From Ochotona curzoniae (lineage: Eukaryota > Chordata > Mammalia > Lagomorpha > Ochotonidae): a DNA stretch of 64,000 nucleotides. Of this stretch, positions 1-10,929 are shown one piece after another (the stretch's first letter is position 1; each line of letters starts with the position of its first letter). The stretch spans positions 8,479,001-8,543,000 of the forward strand of contig NW_024466307.1 in NCBI RefSeq assembly GCF_017591425.1, written 5' to 3'. Under the pieces are notes generated by a model, which made no database searches, was not told where the DNA came from, and saw only the letters and a program-made list of their open reading frames with translations. The position numbers and the translations under genes were made by a program.

Positions 1-1119
1 TTTACTAGAGTCATAGTGGTCAATGTTATCTTTTATTGTAACAATCATTCGGAAATTTCTATGAAGGATGAAGTAGATACAAGATTAAACAATCTATTGT
101 AGCAAGATGTTTGAAGGGCAATCTTGTCTCATCCTGTGCTAGGAACTACTTCTATGCTGTACAGGATGTATCCCCTACACAACAGCTCAAGGTAAGAGGA
201 GTAAAATTAGCATTTATTTCTGTTGCAGTATGTCAGATATCAAGACAAGGACTTTACACAAGGGAGTAGTTCAAAAAGCTTTTAGAAATTCTGAAGTGTA
301 AGTTTCTCGTGATGAAAAATACTTTGAAATCAATGTGTAATTTATCATCGTTCACATTTTCCATGAAGTTTTTGAGAATTCTTTTGCTGTCTCAGGAATA
401 ATAATTTTGTTGTCAAACGCTCAGTAGTTTGGACATAAGCAGGGGGCTCCTCAAAGATAAGGGGAAGGTAGTTTGTTTGAAAAATTGCCATAGTTGTTGA
501 AAAACCTTTGTGGAGTACCCAGAATGCACCAATTAGTGTGCTAAGTAAGCTGCTAAGCAGATTATTGGAACAACTCTAGCCAGGACACAGGAAACTCACA
601 TTCTATTTAGAGAAGTAATGAACAAGCATCATACGGTGCTAGTTGGGCTGGTAGCTCAAAGAAAGAAGACCGGGATCTCTAGCTCATAAACCAACTTCTC
701 TACCAAGGACTGCTAAAATTTTCCATATGATTTGGACTTTCGAAGCCAAAGCACAGACTTTACATTTAATTTCATCATACTGAAACTAATTCTATCATTT
801 TAGAAAGCATTTCACAGACTGAATTTTTTTATTCCCAATATTTTAAATTTCGTTATTCTGTCCATTTTCCATCGTCTGTAAAGTTAGAAAGACCACATAA
901 ATGTCCTTGTAAGATCTATCTCAGCTCTGAACTGCTAGTCTGTATAAACTCTTAAATTCAATTGACCCTATTTCGACTCTACATTTTGTAAAATTTACTG
1001 GGAATAGAATGTCTAATTTGGTCAGTTTTGTACATAATCTTTTGTATATGTCCAGGTTAACATACCCTCAATGATGGACATATGACTATTTATGAAGAAC
1101 TATATAATAATAATAATAT
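1..1119. other. AT-rich non-coding sequence, nothing assigned
   Basis: No open frame of note, no recognisable repeat and no motif cluster. The stretch from about 640 to 715 has a faint SINE-like look (repeated 'agctca' words) but lacks the diagnostic body of the local SINE, so it is left unassigned. Confidence 0.5.
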
Positions 1120-1206
1120 AGAGGAACTCTGTGGAGCACGGGGAGGAGGTAAGGGAAATCCCAGGGCCTATGGACCTGTATCATAAAATAATAATATAAA
1201 AAAGAA
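1120..1206 (+). mobile_element. Probable 5'-truncated L1 3' end
   Basis: A G-rich block ('gcacggggaggagg') is followed by 'gggaaatcccagggcctatgg', 'ctgtatcat' and an 'aataataat' tail. A G-rich 3' UTR followed by an A-rich tail is typical of L1 3' ends, and I recall a similar 3' UTR for lagomorph L1. Only about 85 bases survive, so the insertion would be extremely 5'-truncated. It lies about 25 bases upstream of a SINE on the same strand. No clean target-site duplication was seen. The family call is from memory. Confidence 0.35.
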
Positions 1207-1229
1207 GTAACCAAAAAGTATCAAATATT

Positions 1230-1549
1230 GCCCAAAGCAGTAGCCTAGCAGCTGAAGTCCTCACCTTATACATGCCAGGATCCCACTTGGGTGCCAGTTT
1301 GTGTCCTGACAGCTCTGCTTCCCATCCAGTTCCCTGTTTGTGGCCTGGGAAAGCAGTCGAAGACAGCCCAAAAGCCTTGGGACCCTGCACCTGCATGGGA
1401 GACCCAGAAGAGCCTCTGGGCTCCTGGCTTCAGATTGGCTGAGCTCCATCCATTGCCGCTGCTTGGAGAGTGAACCAATGGACAGAAGAGCTTCCTCACT
1501 GTAAATCTAACTTTCCAATAAAAATAAAATAAATATCTTATAAAAAATA
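1230..1549 (+). mobile_element. CSINE (lagomorph tRNA-derived SINE), full length
   Basis: The copy runs from a head 'gcagtagcctagcagctgaag', through 'ccttgggaccctgcacctgc' and 'ggctcctggcttcagattgg', to 'ctttccaataaaaataaaat'. It is non-autonomous and would have depended on L1 enzymes for copying. The flanks 'tcaaatattgcc' (1221-1232) and 'caaagaattgcc' (1551-1562) look like a mutated target-site duplication. Several short open frames here on both strands are by-products of the SINE. Moderately diverged, so not among the youngest copies. Confidence 0.85.
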
Positions 1550-1622
1550 GCAAAGAATTGCCAAATATTTTTAAAAATTAGTTGTTAAGTTTTCAGTTTT
1601 CCTTTCTTGAAATTGCTGAAAT

Positions 1623-1697
1623 GGTGTGGTGTGGTGTGGTGTGGTGTGGTGTGGTGTGGTGTGGTGTGGTGTGGTGTGGTGTGGTGTGGTGTGGTGT
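1623..1697 (+). repeat. (TGTGG)n pentanucleotide microsatellite, about 15 units
   Basis: An uninterrupted run of the 5-base unit TGTGG (equivalently GTGGT) spans about 75 bases. The G/T strand bias is complete, so the reverse strand is pure C/A. The absence of interruptions suggests a recent, length-variable locus. Confidence 0.95.
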
Positions 1698-2427
1698 ATA
1701 ATAGCATTTGGAGTCTGTACTATATGATCTGCTACAGAAATTTGTGGAGATTGGAATCTGCCACATTTTTAATTAAATACTGAAATAAATCTTAAACAAA
1801 CAAACAAAAACAATCAGCATTCTTTACTCAAAGCCCTAGATCTTGAAAGTCTGGACCGGAATGGTGCTGGATTCGGTGAGGGCTCCCTTCCAGGTTGGAA
1901 ATGGCCAAATCCTCCTGGTATCCCGAGCCTTGCTTTCCTGTTCTTATAAATGCACTGATCACATTTACGATGGCTCCACCTTCATGAGCCATTCCTTTCT
2001 AAAGGCCCCGCTTCCAAACACTCTTACATACAGGAATGCGTTTTAACATGTGCTTTGGGGAGGGAAGGTTAGGTGGTGCATGTGCAAAACTGTAGTCCAT
2101 GATGAAGGTACAAGCATGGCTGGGGAAGGCTAACAGAGGAAACAGTGTTCCTGTTCCCAGCCCAATTTCTTTTGACTTTGCTATTGGCTGTTAAAAAGTC
2201 ATTAAATCACCTACTCTAGTTTTATCATCATTGGAACGGCTGCTGATTAGAAAATTCACAAATGTATAGTTTTGGTCAAAAATCCAAAAGCCCATTTAAC
2301 CAAATTTTTTACTGTAATTTTTAAGAACTGAATCCATGACTTTGTTAGCATCTATTGTTACCAATCTACTATGCAGACTTGACTATGAACAGTTATCTGG
2401 CTATTCTTTTTCATATGAATCAATAAC
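1698..2427. other. Non-coding sequence, nothing assigned
   Basis: Contains an 'aaacaaacaaacaaaaacaa' stretch at about 1795-1812, which resembles a retroposon tail without an identifiable body. A 67-codon open frame at 1843-2046 has no recognisable domain and I do not call it a gene. Confidence 0.45.
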
Positions 2428-2779
2428 ACACTGCTTTGGTGGCTAGGACCGTGGTATATGGTGAAACTCCTGCTTGAGATGCTAGATCCTTTGTGGGCAC
2501 CAGTTTATACTTTGGCTGTTCCAATCTTACACAGCCCCTTGCAAATGGCATTGGGGAAAAAGTAGAAGATGGCCCAAGTATTCAGGTCCCTGCTACTCTT
2601 TGGGAGCTCCAAATGAAGCTCCCGGCTCCTGGCTCCTGGCTTTGCCTGGCTTAGCTCTGGTCACTGCGGGCTCTTGGGGGGTGAGCCAGTGGATGGAAGA
2701 TCCCTCTCTGGTCTTGCCTACTTACTCTGTAATTCTGGCTTTCAAATAAATAGATAAAATCTTAACAATGAAAAAAAAA
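2428..2779 (+). mobile_element. CSINE, old diverged copy
   Basis: The body is recognisable from 'gtagaagatggcccaagtattcagg', 'ctcccggctcctggctcctggcttt', 'gtgagccagtggatggaagatc' and a terminal 'ggctttcaaataaatagataaaatctta'. The head is poorly preserved. The 'ctttcaaataaat' end, in place of 'ctttccaataaa', suggests an older subfamily. No clear target-site duplication. Confidence 0.75.
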
Positions 2780-4394
2780 TATGTGTCCTTCATTCCATTC
2801 TCATTTGAACTTTCAGTCTCCATGAGAAAGTACATCTTGGTTATTTCAGAGAAATAAAATCACAGATCTTGGGTTCAAGAATGGAGTAAGGACACCTCCT
2901 GCCCCCTCATCAAACCTCCAGCATTCCCTCTCTCTGAATCTTTGCTGCCTACTCGGATGACACACAGAAACTCTGAAGATTCCAACAATGTCTCTTCCTT
3001 TCTTTTGACTTTTCTGAGCAACTGCAGCTCCCTTGGCCAAACGGTACTGCCGCTGACCCCGAGGGCTGCGAGCCAACGCTAGTACTCTATTTTGCATCCA
3101 CAGGACATTAAGCAAACAATTCAGTTTTCCTAAGCCAGAGACTTGACAAATAAGAAAAGCAGATGAGATCATCTCTGAGGTCCCTTATGGTTCTTATATT
3201 TTATAATCCTATTATAAATCACTCCAAATTGCCAAGACCTTTAGGGTTCTGTATAATTAAATTTATTTCAAGCCTTTGTTTTTGTTGTTGCCCTTCTTTT
3301 TGTCTGAGAGTTTCTCTTTAACCATCCTGATCGACAGGCATCCCTTCATCTGTCCTTTGCAGGGCTCCATAATCTTCAGCAATTAAATTAATCAAGATGT
3401 CATAACTCATGACCTCCATCATAGAGGAAACTTCAATGTGAAATTCGAATAACTAAAACGTTAGGCTACAGAACCTTTAGAAAATTGGATTTTTCTATTA
3501 TAAACAACACTGCCCTTGCTTTGGAAGTTTGTTACCATGGTGTCCATTACCTGGATCAACAGTTTAGGGCACCATTTAAAAAGAATCAAATCAACGAATG
3601 TTAAAATTATGCTTGTGCTGGCTGCCCCACTCATGTGGAGTATTTGGCCATAAGAAATGTGATTCAAGGTTGCTTCTGACACACCAATGGTGTCCAGGGA
3701 GAGGTATCAGCACTCTATCCACTTAGGGGGAAGTTGTCTCTTTGGGAGTTCTCACGTCATCCACGTCATCTCACGTCATCAGTATTACCACACATGCTCA
3801 GAACTGAATGAGCCCACAGACTAATATTCACGTCACCCAGTTCCATTAGTTTGGCAGCAAGTCTTTGTTAAAAAGTCTTTAAGATGGCTGAAAGAGAGCA
3901 CTGAAGTGGGACAAAATAAGTCAAGGACCCAGAAAAATTAAAAACAGGAGGAAATCAGTGGTGCTTTAGCATTGCGGGATTGGAACGCATCATTCTACCT
4001 CTCACTGTGTTGAACAATCTAATTTTAAGTGACATCATAAAAAAAAATCATAACAATTATGTAATGAGTATTTCTGAAGATGTTATTTATTTGAAAAGCA
4101 GAGTTATATATATAGAGAAAAAATAACACAAGAAAATTAATCAGCTGCAGTTTTTAGAATTATTAAAAACAACATCACTGGAGAGCTTATTAAATTCCCT
4201 GAAATTCAAAAAGATTAACTAATGTGAATTTAATTTGGTCATATTATTTCTGACCTGAGCTTTCAGAATCATATGATCATTTTGCAGATTTATATAATTC
4301 TTTGGAACAAACTTTAAAACAGTAAGCTGTTTTAAAACAGCCACTCTACTTTGAACCAAAGTCCTACTGATGCATCTGGGACGGCAATGGAGGA
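2780..4394. other. Non-coding sequence with a CRE half-site cluster
   Basis: A 108-codon minus-strand open frame at 2846-3172 has no recognisable domain and no initiation or splicing context that I can support. The notable feature is a cluster of CGTCA cores at 3751-3837, listed separately. The remainder is AT-rich with no repeat that I can name. Confidence 0.4.
3751..3837 (+). promoter_or_regulatory. Cluster of four ATF/CREB-type half-sites
   Basis: Three near-identical decamers sit head to tail: 'ctcacgtcat', 'ccacgtcatc' and 'tcacgtcatc' (3751-3780). A fourth 'ttcacgtcacc' lies about 50 bases downstream. Each contains CGTCA, the complement of the TGACG half-site bound by CREB/ATF bZIP factors. 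The tandem triplet could equally be a short slippage duplication. Function is inferred from motif alone. Confidence 0.3.
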
Positions 4395-4746
4395 AGGCAC
4401 AAATATGTGAGTGCCTGTCACACATTTGGGACACACAGGTGGAATTCCTGACCCGCAGGTCACTAGCTCCAGCTGTTGCAGCTGGACACCAGTTTGCATC
4501 CTGGCTGCTTCACTTTCATCCAGCTCCCAGTTTATGGCCTGAGAAGGCAGTAGAAGATGGCCCAAAGCCTTGGGACCCTGAAGCCATGTGGGAGGGCTGG
4601 AAGAAGCTCTTGGCTCCTGGCTTCCAATTGTCTCAGCTCTAACTGCTTCAGTCACTGGGAGAATGAACAGGTAGACAGAATCTTTCTGTCTCTTTTCCCC
4701 TGTGCCTCTGATCTGCACTTCTAATAAAACTAAATAAATCTTAAAC
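4395..4746 (+). mobile_element. CSINE, diverged full-length copy
   Basis: Diagnostic words are 'ggacaccagtttgcatcctggctgc', 'cagtagaagatggcccaaagccttgggaccctgaa', 'agaagctcttggctcctggcttcc' and a terminal 'cttctaataaaactaaataaatctta'. The head is degenerate. The 138-codon minus-strand frame over 4332-4748 and the 90-codon plus-strand frame are both by-products of this element. Confidence 0.8.
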
Positions 4747-6891
4747 ATACTGAGATTCTCTTTGCCTATGATTTTTTTTAAATTAATTCGGTATGTATTT
4801 TCTCTTTTTAAATCTGAAATGATGTACCATAGTTAATAATAATAAAAAAAAGTTTGTGGAATTTACTTTGGTGACCTAATGTGGAGTTTAACTTTAAAGA
4901 ACTACCTCAGATTTTTTTTCTCATTTTTTTCTGGTTTCTTTCTCTACTTTTTTTGTTTTTATTTCTCTCCTTTTCTCTGTTTCTCTCTCACTCTCAATGG
5001 CATGACAAAATCTGAATTAACTGTCTCAGTAAGGCTTCAACATTAGATTTTTGGGGATTGTTATCTGCACAACATCCTATAAAATTACACCAATATCTAC
5101 TGAACATTTTCTGTAGTTCTGTGTCAAGCAAAGTAAGCTTAAGTCTCATTTATCAAGTTTCTTGCAGTCATTACTAGTCCACTGTTCTTCTTCAAAATTC
5201 TGGAACAAAGTACAAGAACAGTGCTCAGTATTTCTCTGCGTCCTGTAATTCGTAGTTATTATTCCGTGAACAAAGCAGAGGACTGGGTTTTGGCCAGGTC
5301 ACCCCATAATCTTCAGGCTCACTCTTTCTGTGTGCCTGTGTGCTGGAGCAGCCAAATTCTTAGAGATCCACAGGAAACTGTCGGCATGCTTTCAAGAGAA
5401 CGAAAAAGAAGGGGCTTTCTTAAAATGCAAAACACATCCTTGCCCTTCCTTCTCTGTGTCTCACAACACCCTTAAATGTTGCTGCAAAATTTGTTCTTCC
5501 GCAGGAGAACATAAATTAAACAATTCTCTCTCTTATTTGTTGGAGGAATAATTTGATGAGTACTGAACACTAGAGGGGGAGCTTAGCCGTTCAGGAGAGA
5601 AGAGCTTTCACACCCTCCGGGAGAGGATTAGAATGACAGGCAGCTGCTGACTTAAACAGGCAAGCGAAGAAGTGGTCAGCCAGGGCTCATAGGTCCAAGG
5701 TCAAGAATGGTCGGCAGCCAATTTATTGTCATTTTCCAAAAAGACAAGAAATCATAGTGGAATGGAGAAGTTCAGCTGCTGCTCATGTCAGGATCCGGAC
5801 CATTTTTCAGCCCCTCTGAGGCAACTTTCACAAAAGGAGGAATACAGAGGGGCTCTTTTTTTTTCCCCTCCTTTCCTATAACTCTGTCATTTGAATGTCT
5901 AAGGAATGAAGGAATGAATTATCATAAAATTTTGACAAATTTGATGGCTCAAGCAAAAGGGGGAAATAGACATCCTGATGATTAGCTTCTAAGCAGACAT
6001 GACATTTAAAATGAGTTTACACAGCATATAGACCCTAGGTTTCTTCTTCTTCTTCTTCTTAATTTAAAAACAGTAGGATCCTTTTCTGTGGCAGGCAAAC
6101 ACTCACTTCAGTTTCTTTGCTCTCTGGTTGAATAAAAACCCAACTTTAACTGTTTTACATGCTCACCTTTTGCAACTGTGAGCTCACTGCTCTTAACGAT
6201 TGGGCTAGATTTGGGACAATTTAAAACACACATTGAAAGCCAATAGAATATTAAGACATATGTATTTAGATAATTTTGGTAGACAAAGTCTTGAACTGTT
6301 CTTTCATTTGTTGAGCCTATTCTTTTCCGTAGCATTTTACAAGATAGATAAGTTACACTGATAGAAGAATAAACTTCATTTTCCAAACAGCAAAGAAAAA
6401 AAAACTAAGAACAGATTAACCAAGGAAAAAACAAAAACAAAACTGGAGTTGATTTTCTTTGATACCGCTAGCTCCTACTTCTTCCACAACAAAGCATCAA
6501 GTTCTATTTGCAATAAATTACTGTGTGAATCCAGGAGGCAAAGCTATTCAGATTTTTCTATTATTTACTGAAGAGTGATTCGATCTCAATGACCATCCCT
6601 TTTACAAATATTCTGAATGTCTGATTTGTGACATTAAGTTTGTGAAATTAAGGAACAAAAATAGCTACGGGAACTTGATTACAAAAGCTGAAATTTCTGT
6701 TAAAAAGTAAATGAAAAAAAAGTTTCAGATATTTTCAAGAAAGATTTTTAACTTTTTCAGATCTGACCACTAAAACGAAGAGAGGTGGGGGATATATCCC
6801 TTATGTAGAAACTAATCTAGTTTGACATTTTAAAATTAATTTATTTAAGCAGAAGAATATGGACTAATGAGTTCTTTTTTTTCTTCCTTAG
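4747..6891. other. AT-rich non-coding sequence
   Basis: Contains a pyrimidine-rich stretch at about 4905-4995 and a short (TTC)n run at about 6044-6061. Two overlapping open frames of 84 and 73 codons at 5221-5551 have no recognisable domains. The sequence at 6840-6891 ends in a strong splice-acceptor-like tract, discussed with the next entry. Confidence 0.45.
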
Positions 6892-7184
6892 CGATACATG
6901 TACATGTGGATTCATCTCTACTTTTCCAGGGATTTCCTAGAACCGTGCTGGGTAACTCGCACACCTGCTCCTCCGTCTCAGCAGTCCTGTGCCCAAGTGT
7001 TTCCAAGGAGCGTAACATTATCTGAGGCCACTTACAGTTCTGTGACTAAAGAATACAGCAGCAGCAGTTTGAGTTAAGTAAATTCTGTGTCCCAGTGTTT
7101 CATGGAGTGGGAGCCAGTGGTTGGTCTCGTCCTGAGGATGTAGATCTGTTCCCCTAAGATATCGCTTATGCTCTGTCCATGTAG
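6892..7184 (+). other. Candidate unannotated exon bounded by splice-like sites
   Basis: The upstream edge is a polypyrimidine tract ending 'ttcttccttag' (AG at 6890-6891). The downstream edge is 'gtag' followed by the near-consensus donor 'gtaagt' (7185-7190). In the frame starting at 6892 there are 61 open codons before a TAA at 7075-7077, with an ATG at 6898. I recognise no protein domain in that frame, and a non-coding RNA exon is the likelier reading. The donor abuts a (GT)n microsatellite, so its match could be fortuitous. No expression or conservation evidence is available here. Confidence 0.2.
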
Positions 7185-7186
7185 GT

Positions 7187-7246
<60 letters not shown>

Positions 7247-7273
7247 TAGAGAGAGGGAGAGAGGGAGAGAGAG
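7187..7273 (+). repeat. (GT)n microsatellite grading into (GA)-rich tract
   Basis: About 29 GT units run from 7189 to 7246, interrupted near the end by 'gcgcgc', followed by 'gagagagggagagagggagagaga'. The 68-codon minus-strand open frame at 7166-7372 is mostly this repeat read as His/Thr and Leu/Ser runs and is not a gene. Confidence 0.93.
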
Positions 7274-8094
7274 CAGGGTAGGGAGGCAGAGAGGGCAGTG
7301 GAGGCTCTGGTGAGAGAGGAGAGGATGCAAGCTGGGGATAAAGCCTTTTGGAAGGGCCTGAGAGCAGTCCAAATCAACTCAACTTTTCTTGTGTACCTCA
7401 AGACTGGATCCTTTTACTTATTCAAGAGAAAGTTCCGGCTGATCATTCGTGGTCTCAGCACAAGGAAAAAACAAAGACGAAAAGACTGAAGTGCCAGAAA
7501 GAGATACTAGTAAATTATAGTGGAACATTTTACTTGCTCAATCAGATCAAAAGCTGGAATGCAAAGCACAAGTTAACTGGGCTCTTGAGTGGATGTGACA
7601 TACTTGGGAATTATATCAAATCTGAAGCAGATGAGCTTCAACTCCTTCGGTCTATTCGGAACTTGAAGTCTCTCTGATAAAATTAGTTTTCCTGTATTTT
7701 CTTCACTTATGTTTCAAATAACTTATTACCTAGAAACCTAAATTTTTCTCTTTAACAATCAAATTGGCCTGAGTTTTAGTATGCCTTTAACGAGGACTGA
7801 ATAGTTACATAAGTAGATTTCATTATTTAAAGAATTTTGAAAATATTTAAAATATGAAGGATGATATCAGTTATTCGTGCTCATTGTACAAGTTTTGTTT
7901 CTTATGTTAATTACATTTCTTTTATGAATTTTATTGTATTTTATTTTATTGTAGATTTGAAAATACTATAATCAAATTATTGTTGGAATGTCTAAGACAT
8001 CATTTCAGAATCATAAATTGAGTGTGAGATATAGAAGTCTTCAAGGGAAATAAAAAATGACATCTGGTCTGAGAAAAAACTTCATAGTAAATTA
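7274..8094. other. Non-coding sequence, nothing assigned
   Basis: The first 400 bases are less AT-rich than average and hold two overlapping open frames (63 and 109 codons, 7298-7677) with no recognisable domain, signal peptide or family motif. The remainder is strongly AT-rich with no repeat that I can name. Confidence 0.4.
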
Positions 8095-8411
8095 GCCGGG
8101 ACACTGCACAGTAGCCTAGTGACTAAATCCTTGCAATGACTGGGAACCCCCAGTGGGTGCCAGTTCCTGTCCTGGCTGCCCCACGTCACATCTAGCTCCC
8201 TCCTTGAGGTTTGGGAAAGTAGTAGAGGATGGCCTAAAGCCTTGGAACCCTGAACCTGCATGAAAGACCTGCAAGAAGCTTCTGGCTTTGGATTGGCTCG
8301 ACTCCAGCCAACGTGGCCACTTGGGGAGAGAAGCTGCAGACAGAAGATGTTTCTTTTTGAATCTCCTTCTCTCTGTACACCTGAGTTTCCAATGAAAATA
8401 AACAATAAAAA
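8095..8411 (+). mobile_element. CSINE, full length
   Basis: The head is well preserved as 'gcacagtagcctagtgactaaa', followed by 'gtgccagttcctgtcctggctgcc', 'ggcctaaagccttggaaccctgaa', 'ttctggctttggattggctcg', and a tail of 'tttccaatgaaaataaacaata'. Three minus-strand open frames of 68-132 codons across 8082-8514 derive from the reverse complement. Flanking duplication is not convincing. Confidence 0.85.
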
Positions 8412-10028
8412 AGAGCATTAGCTGAGTGTTCATTTGACATGGAAAAATAACACTTTCTGAAGTCTTAAAAAACTTATTTACAAATATGCATTGGCATAAA
8501 TTTCTCCCAATCACTACAAATACAAAATGCGAATCATTGTCTCTATTGCTGCTTCAAGGTTTCTGTCATATCACCACTCAGCATTTTGTGGAAACAGACT
8601 GCTGTCTCTCTCAGTGGTCTGTTTCATCTGAAATACAGCTACGACTAGAGGGAGGGAGGCTGAAGGAGAGAGAGGGCACATAGCCATAAACAGAAAATAA
8701 CAACTGACTACTGAAGATCTGAAGACAAATAATGAATTTGCTCTGAAGTATTTAATTGAGACCGGTTCTTAACTACAGGAAGTGTGTTTGATAGGAAGAT
8801 GTGTGTCTTAATATAAAATAATGCCCAAAGATGCCAATATCTAATTGTCCTTTTATTGTATCAATTGATCAAGCAATATTAAACATGTATTATGTACCAA
8901 ATCCACATAATTAAGTCTCAAAGTGAGAACTAAGTATACATATTATAACATAAAAGGTAAGGGGACCAGATTCTTTACAATACTCCCTCATTCCAGGTAA
9001 TCGTTTTTAAGCATTAGTGCAGAAAGACAGAGTGAGAGAGAGAGAGAGAGAGACATACTTCGAAAACTTCACCTGCCTTCTGTAAAACGATATATGAAAA
9101 TTAGAATATCCAGACATCAGTACAAATTTTGTTTCAACTGTTTGATCCTGAAATGTATGGTGTAGAGAGTGGTATGTACTTAATTCCTTCAAAAGAAAAC
9201 ATAGCAGGCTTCTCTAAGCTACTTGTTTCCTTAGTTTCAGAATAAACATTTCCAGCAGCTAAGAGAGAAAGTAGAAAAAGTGAAGGGGAGAGCACAGGGC
9301 AGGATAAGAAATGTTTAATTTTAAGTTTTCTGTTTTGGTTTGTATATCTGATACTTTTCTGGCAGTCCTTTCAGTCTCCTAAAGTTAGAGCAAAGTTAGT
9401 ACCCTTCGTCTCAGTAGTTAATAATTTTCTATTGCATGATTAGAAGCTTGTAGTGAGAAATGTACATCAAGGGCTTGTTTATTGATCACATTTCCTTCAG
9501 ACTCAAACATGATTATTTTAGATACATAACAATTCGAACTCTTTCAGTTGCTAAGACATCTGTGCAAGATAGAGATGGATATCTTTAGAATGGTGATGGA
9601 AACAAAACTCATCATAAATGTTAAGTTTGTCTGATGGAAGAAGTATTCCAACATAAAGTCAGACGACACCTACCTTACTTGAAGAAAGTTCTCTATAGGT
9701 TATCACGTGTCCTGATTTTGCCAGTAGACTACATATCATGTCTGATCTTGGGCTTATTTACAGTGTGACTTTTCATTCTTCCACATTCTCAGGCCAGCTG
9801 ACAAAATACATAGCTGTCCTCCTGTTACAACTTTGGCATCATAGATACTTGGACAATATCGACATATATTGTTCCCAAAAGAAATCTGTATTTCAGGTAT
9901 GTTGATAAAGGGGACATTGGTTTGGCATTCAGCAGTGGAAATATGCATTTCAATATTTAGCTACTTTTATAAGAAATGGTATTAACAAACACAGAGATAT
10001 TGTAAAATAAAATTTTAAAAAGGAGTCA
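8412..10028. other. AT-rich non-coding sequence with a small (GA)n
   Basis: A (GA)n run lies at 9033-9052. The stretch at about 8860-8950 ('aacatgtattatgtacc', 'agtgagaactaag') vaguely resembles the 3' part of an ancient L2 element but is too decayed to assign. Nothing else stands out. Confidence 0.4.
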
Positions 10029-10334
10029 AGAATAGCATTGTGGCACAACTAATCAAGCCACTGTCTGGCATCCCATATGAAACTGCTCATTTGAGTCCTA
10101 CTTCTTCTGGTTCTAATCCAACTTCCTGCTGATACATCCTGAGAAAACTGGGGGATGGCTCACAGGTTTAGGCTCCTGTCACCCATGTGAGAGACCTGAG
10201 TGTAGTCCTGAGCTCCTGGCTGCAGGAAGTGAGCCAGTTAACGGAAGAGTTCTGTCTCCTAGTCTCTCTTCCCTTCCCTTTTTTTTTATCTGTCTCTCTT
10301 CTATTCTGGCTTTCTGATAAATTAAAAAAAAAAG
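10029..10334 (+). mobile_element. CSINE, old diverged copy
   Basis: Recognised by 'agcattgtggcacaactaatcaagcc', 'ctggcatcccatatgaaactgc', 'cacccatgtgagagacctgag', 'ctgagctcctggctgcaggaagtgagcc' and a pyrimidine-rich 3' end with 'ctggctttctgataaatt'. The head and 3' end match the older subfamily type rather than the younger copies at 40.3 and 43.6 kb. Confidence 0.65.
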
Positions 10335-10929
10335 ACATTTAAAAAAATAATTAGAAAATAAACTTTTAAAAAATAAAGATGCAAAAATTATGTATTCAGT
10401 GCACTGACAGTGTGTGCTTTGCTTAATTGCTTTTATGAATGCATTATTATTTTCAAAATCTGTAAGTAATTTACATAGATAAATCCAAAATATTTCTATG
10501 GGTGTTAGTTTGGGGGATTTCCTGTAACTTTCATACAGAGTAAAACTAATGTTTGCCTATAGCACAGTATCTATTGTCGTTCAACAAAACATTTTAAACT
10601 TTAGAATGTTACCATGCACTAGTACAATTAGTCTTAGTAACAGCACTAGTAGTGCTATCCGCATTACTTAGCTCATTCTAATGAGCTCATTTTGTTAAAT
10701 TTTGAAAATATGGAAGCAAATTTTACAAAATTACAGGAAACTGATAAAGAAATGAAAGTGCCCAGCAAAAATAATCTGGTAAGACCCCTGGCTTGCAATG
10801 TGTTCAGTGTGTTTATTTGCACTTTGTAACTTCGGATTTCCTCATACATTTTCATACTGATGGAGATAAAATGCTGAAGTCTTAAATCCCTCTATGCCAT
10901 GCTGAGTTGCTAAGGGCTGTTGAGTTTTT
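10335..10929. other. AT-rich non-coding sequence
   Basis: Nothing recognisable beyond A-rich runs immediately after the preceding SINE, which may extend its tail to about 10375. A 60-codon minus-strand frame at 10673-10855 has no domain. Confidence 0.4.

Noticed and set aside
640..715. SINE-like texture
   Set aside because: None of the diagnostic CSINE body words are present.
1230..1300. tRNA-like sequence with A and B box words
   Set aside because: It is the tRNA-derived head of a SINE, as in the other copies, not a free-standing tRNA gene.
1623..1697. Regular repeat resembling a CRISPR array
   Set aside because: Five-base units without spacers in a mammalian sequence: a microsatellite.
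2846..3172. 108-codon minus-strand open frame with a basic central segment
   Set aside because: No recognisable family, no splice or start context, and length compatible with chance in a less AT-rich patch.
4332..4748. 138-codon minus-strand open frame, the longest in the window
   Set aside because: It is the reverse complement of a CSINE copy at 4395-4746; similar frames occur in the other SINE copies.
5221..5551. Two overlapping plus-strand frames of 84 and 73 codons
   Set aside because: Neither has a recognisable domain, and they exclude each other by phase.
7166..7372. Repetitive His/Thr- and Leu/Ser-rich frame
   Set aside because: Translation of the GT/GA microsatellite.
7348..7677. 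109-codon plus-strand open frame downstream of the GT microsatellite
   Set aside because: No domain or motif; overlaps another unrelated frame in a different phase.
8116..8514. 132-codon minus-strand open frame
   Set aside because: Mostly the reverse complement of the SINE at 8095-8411.
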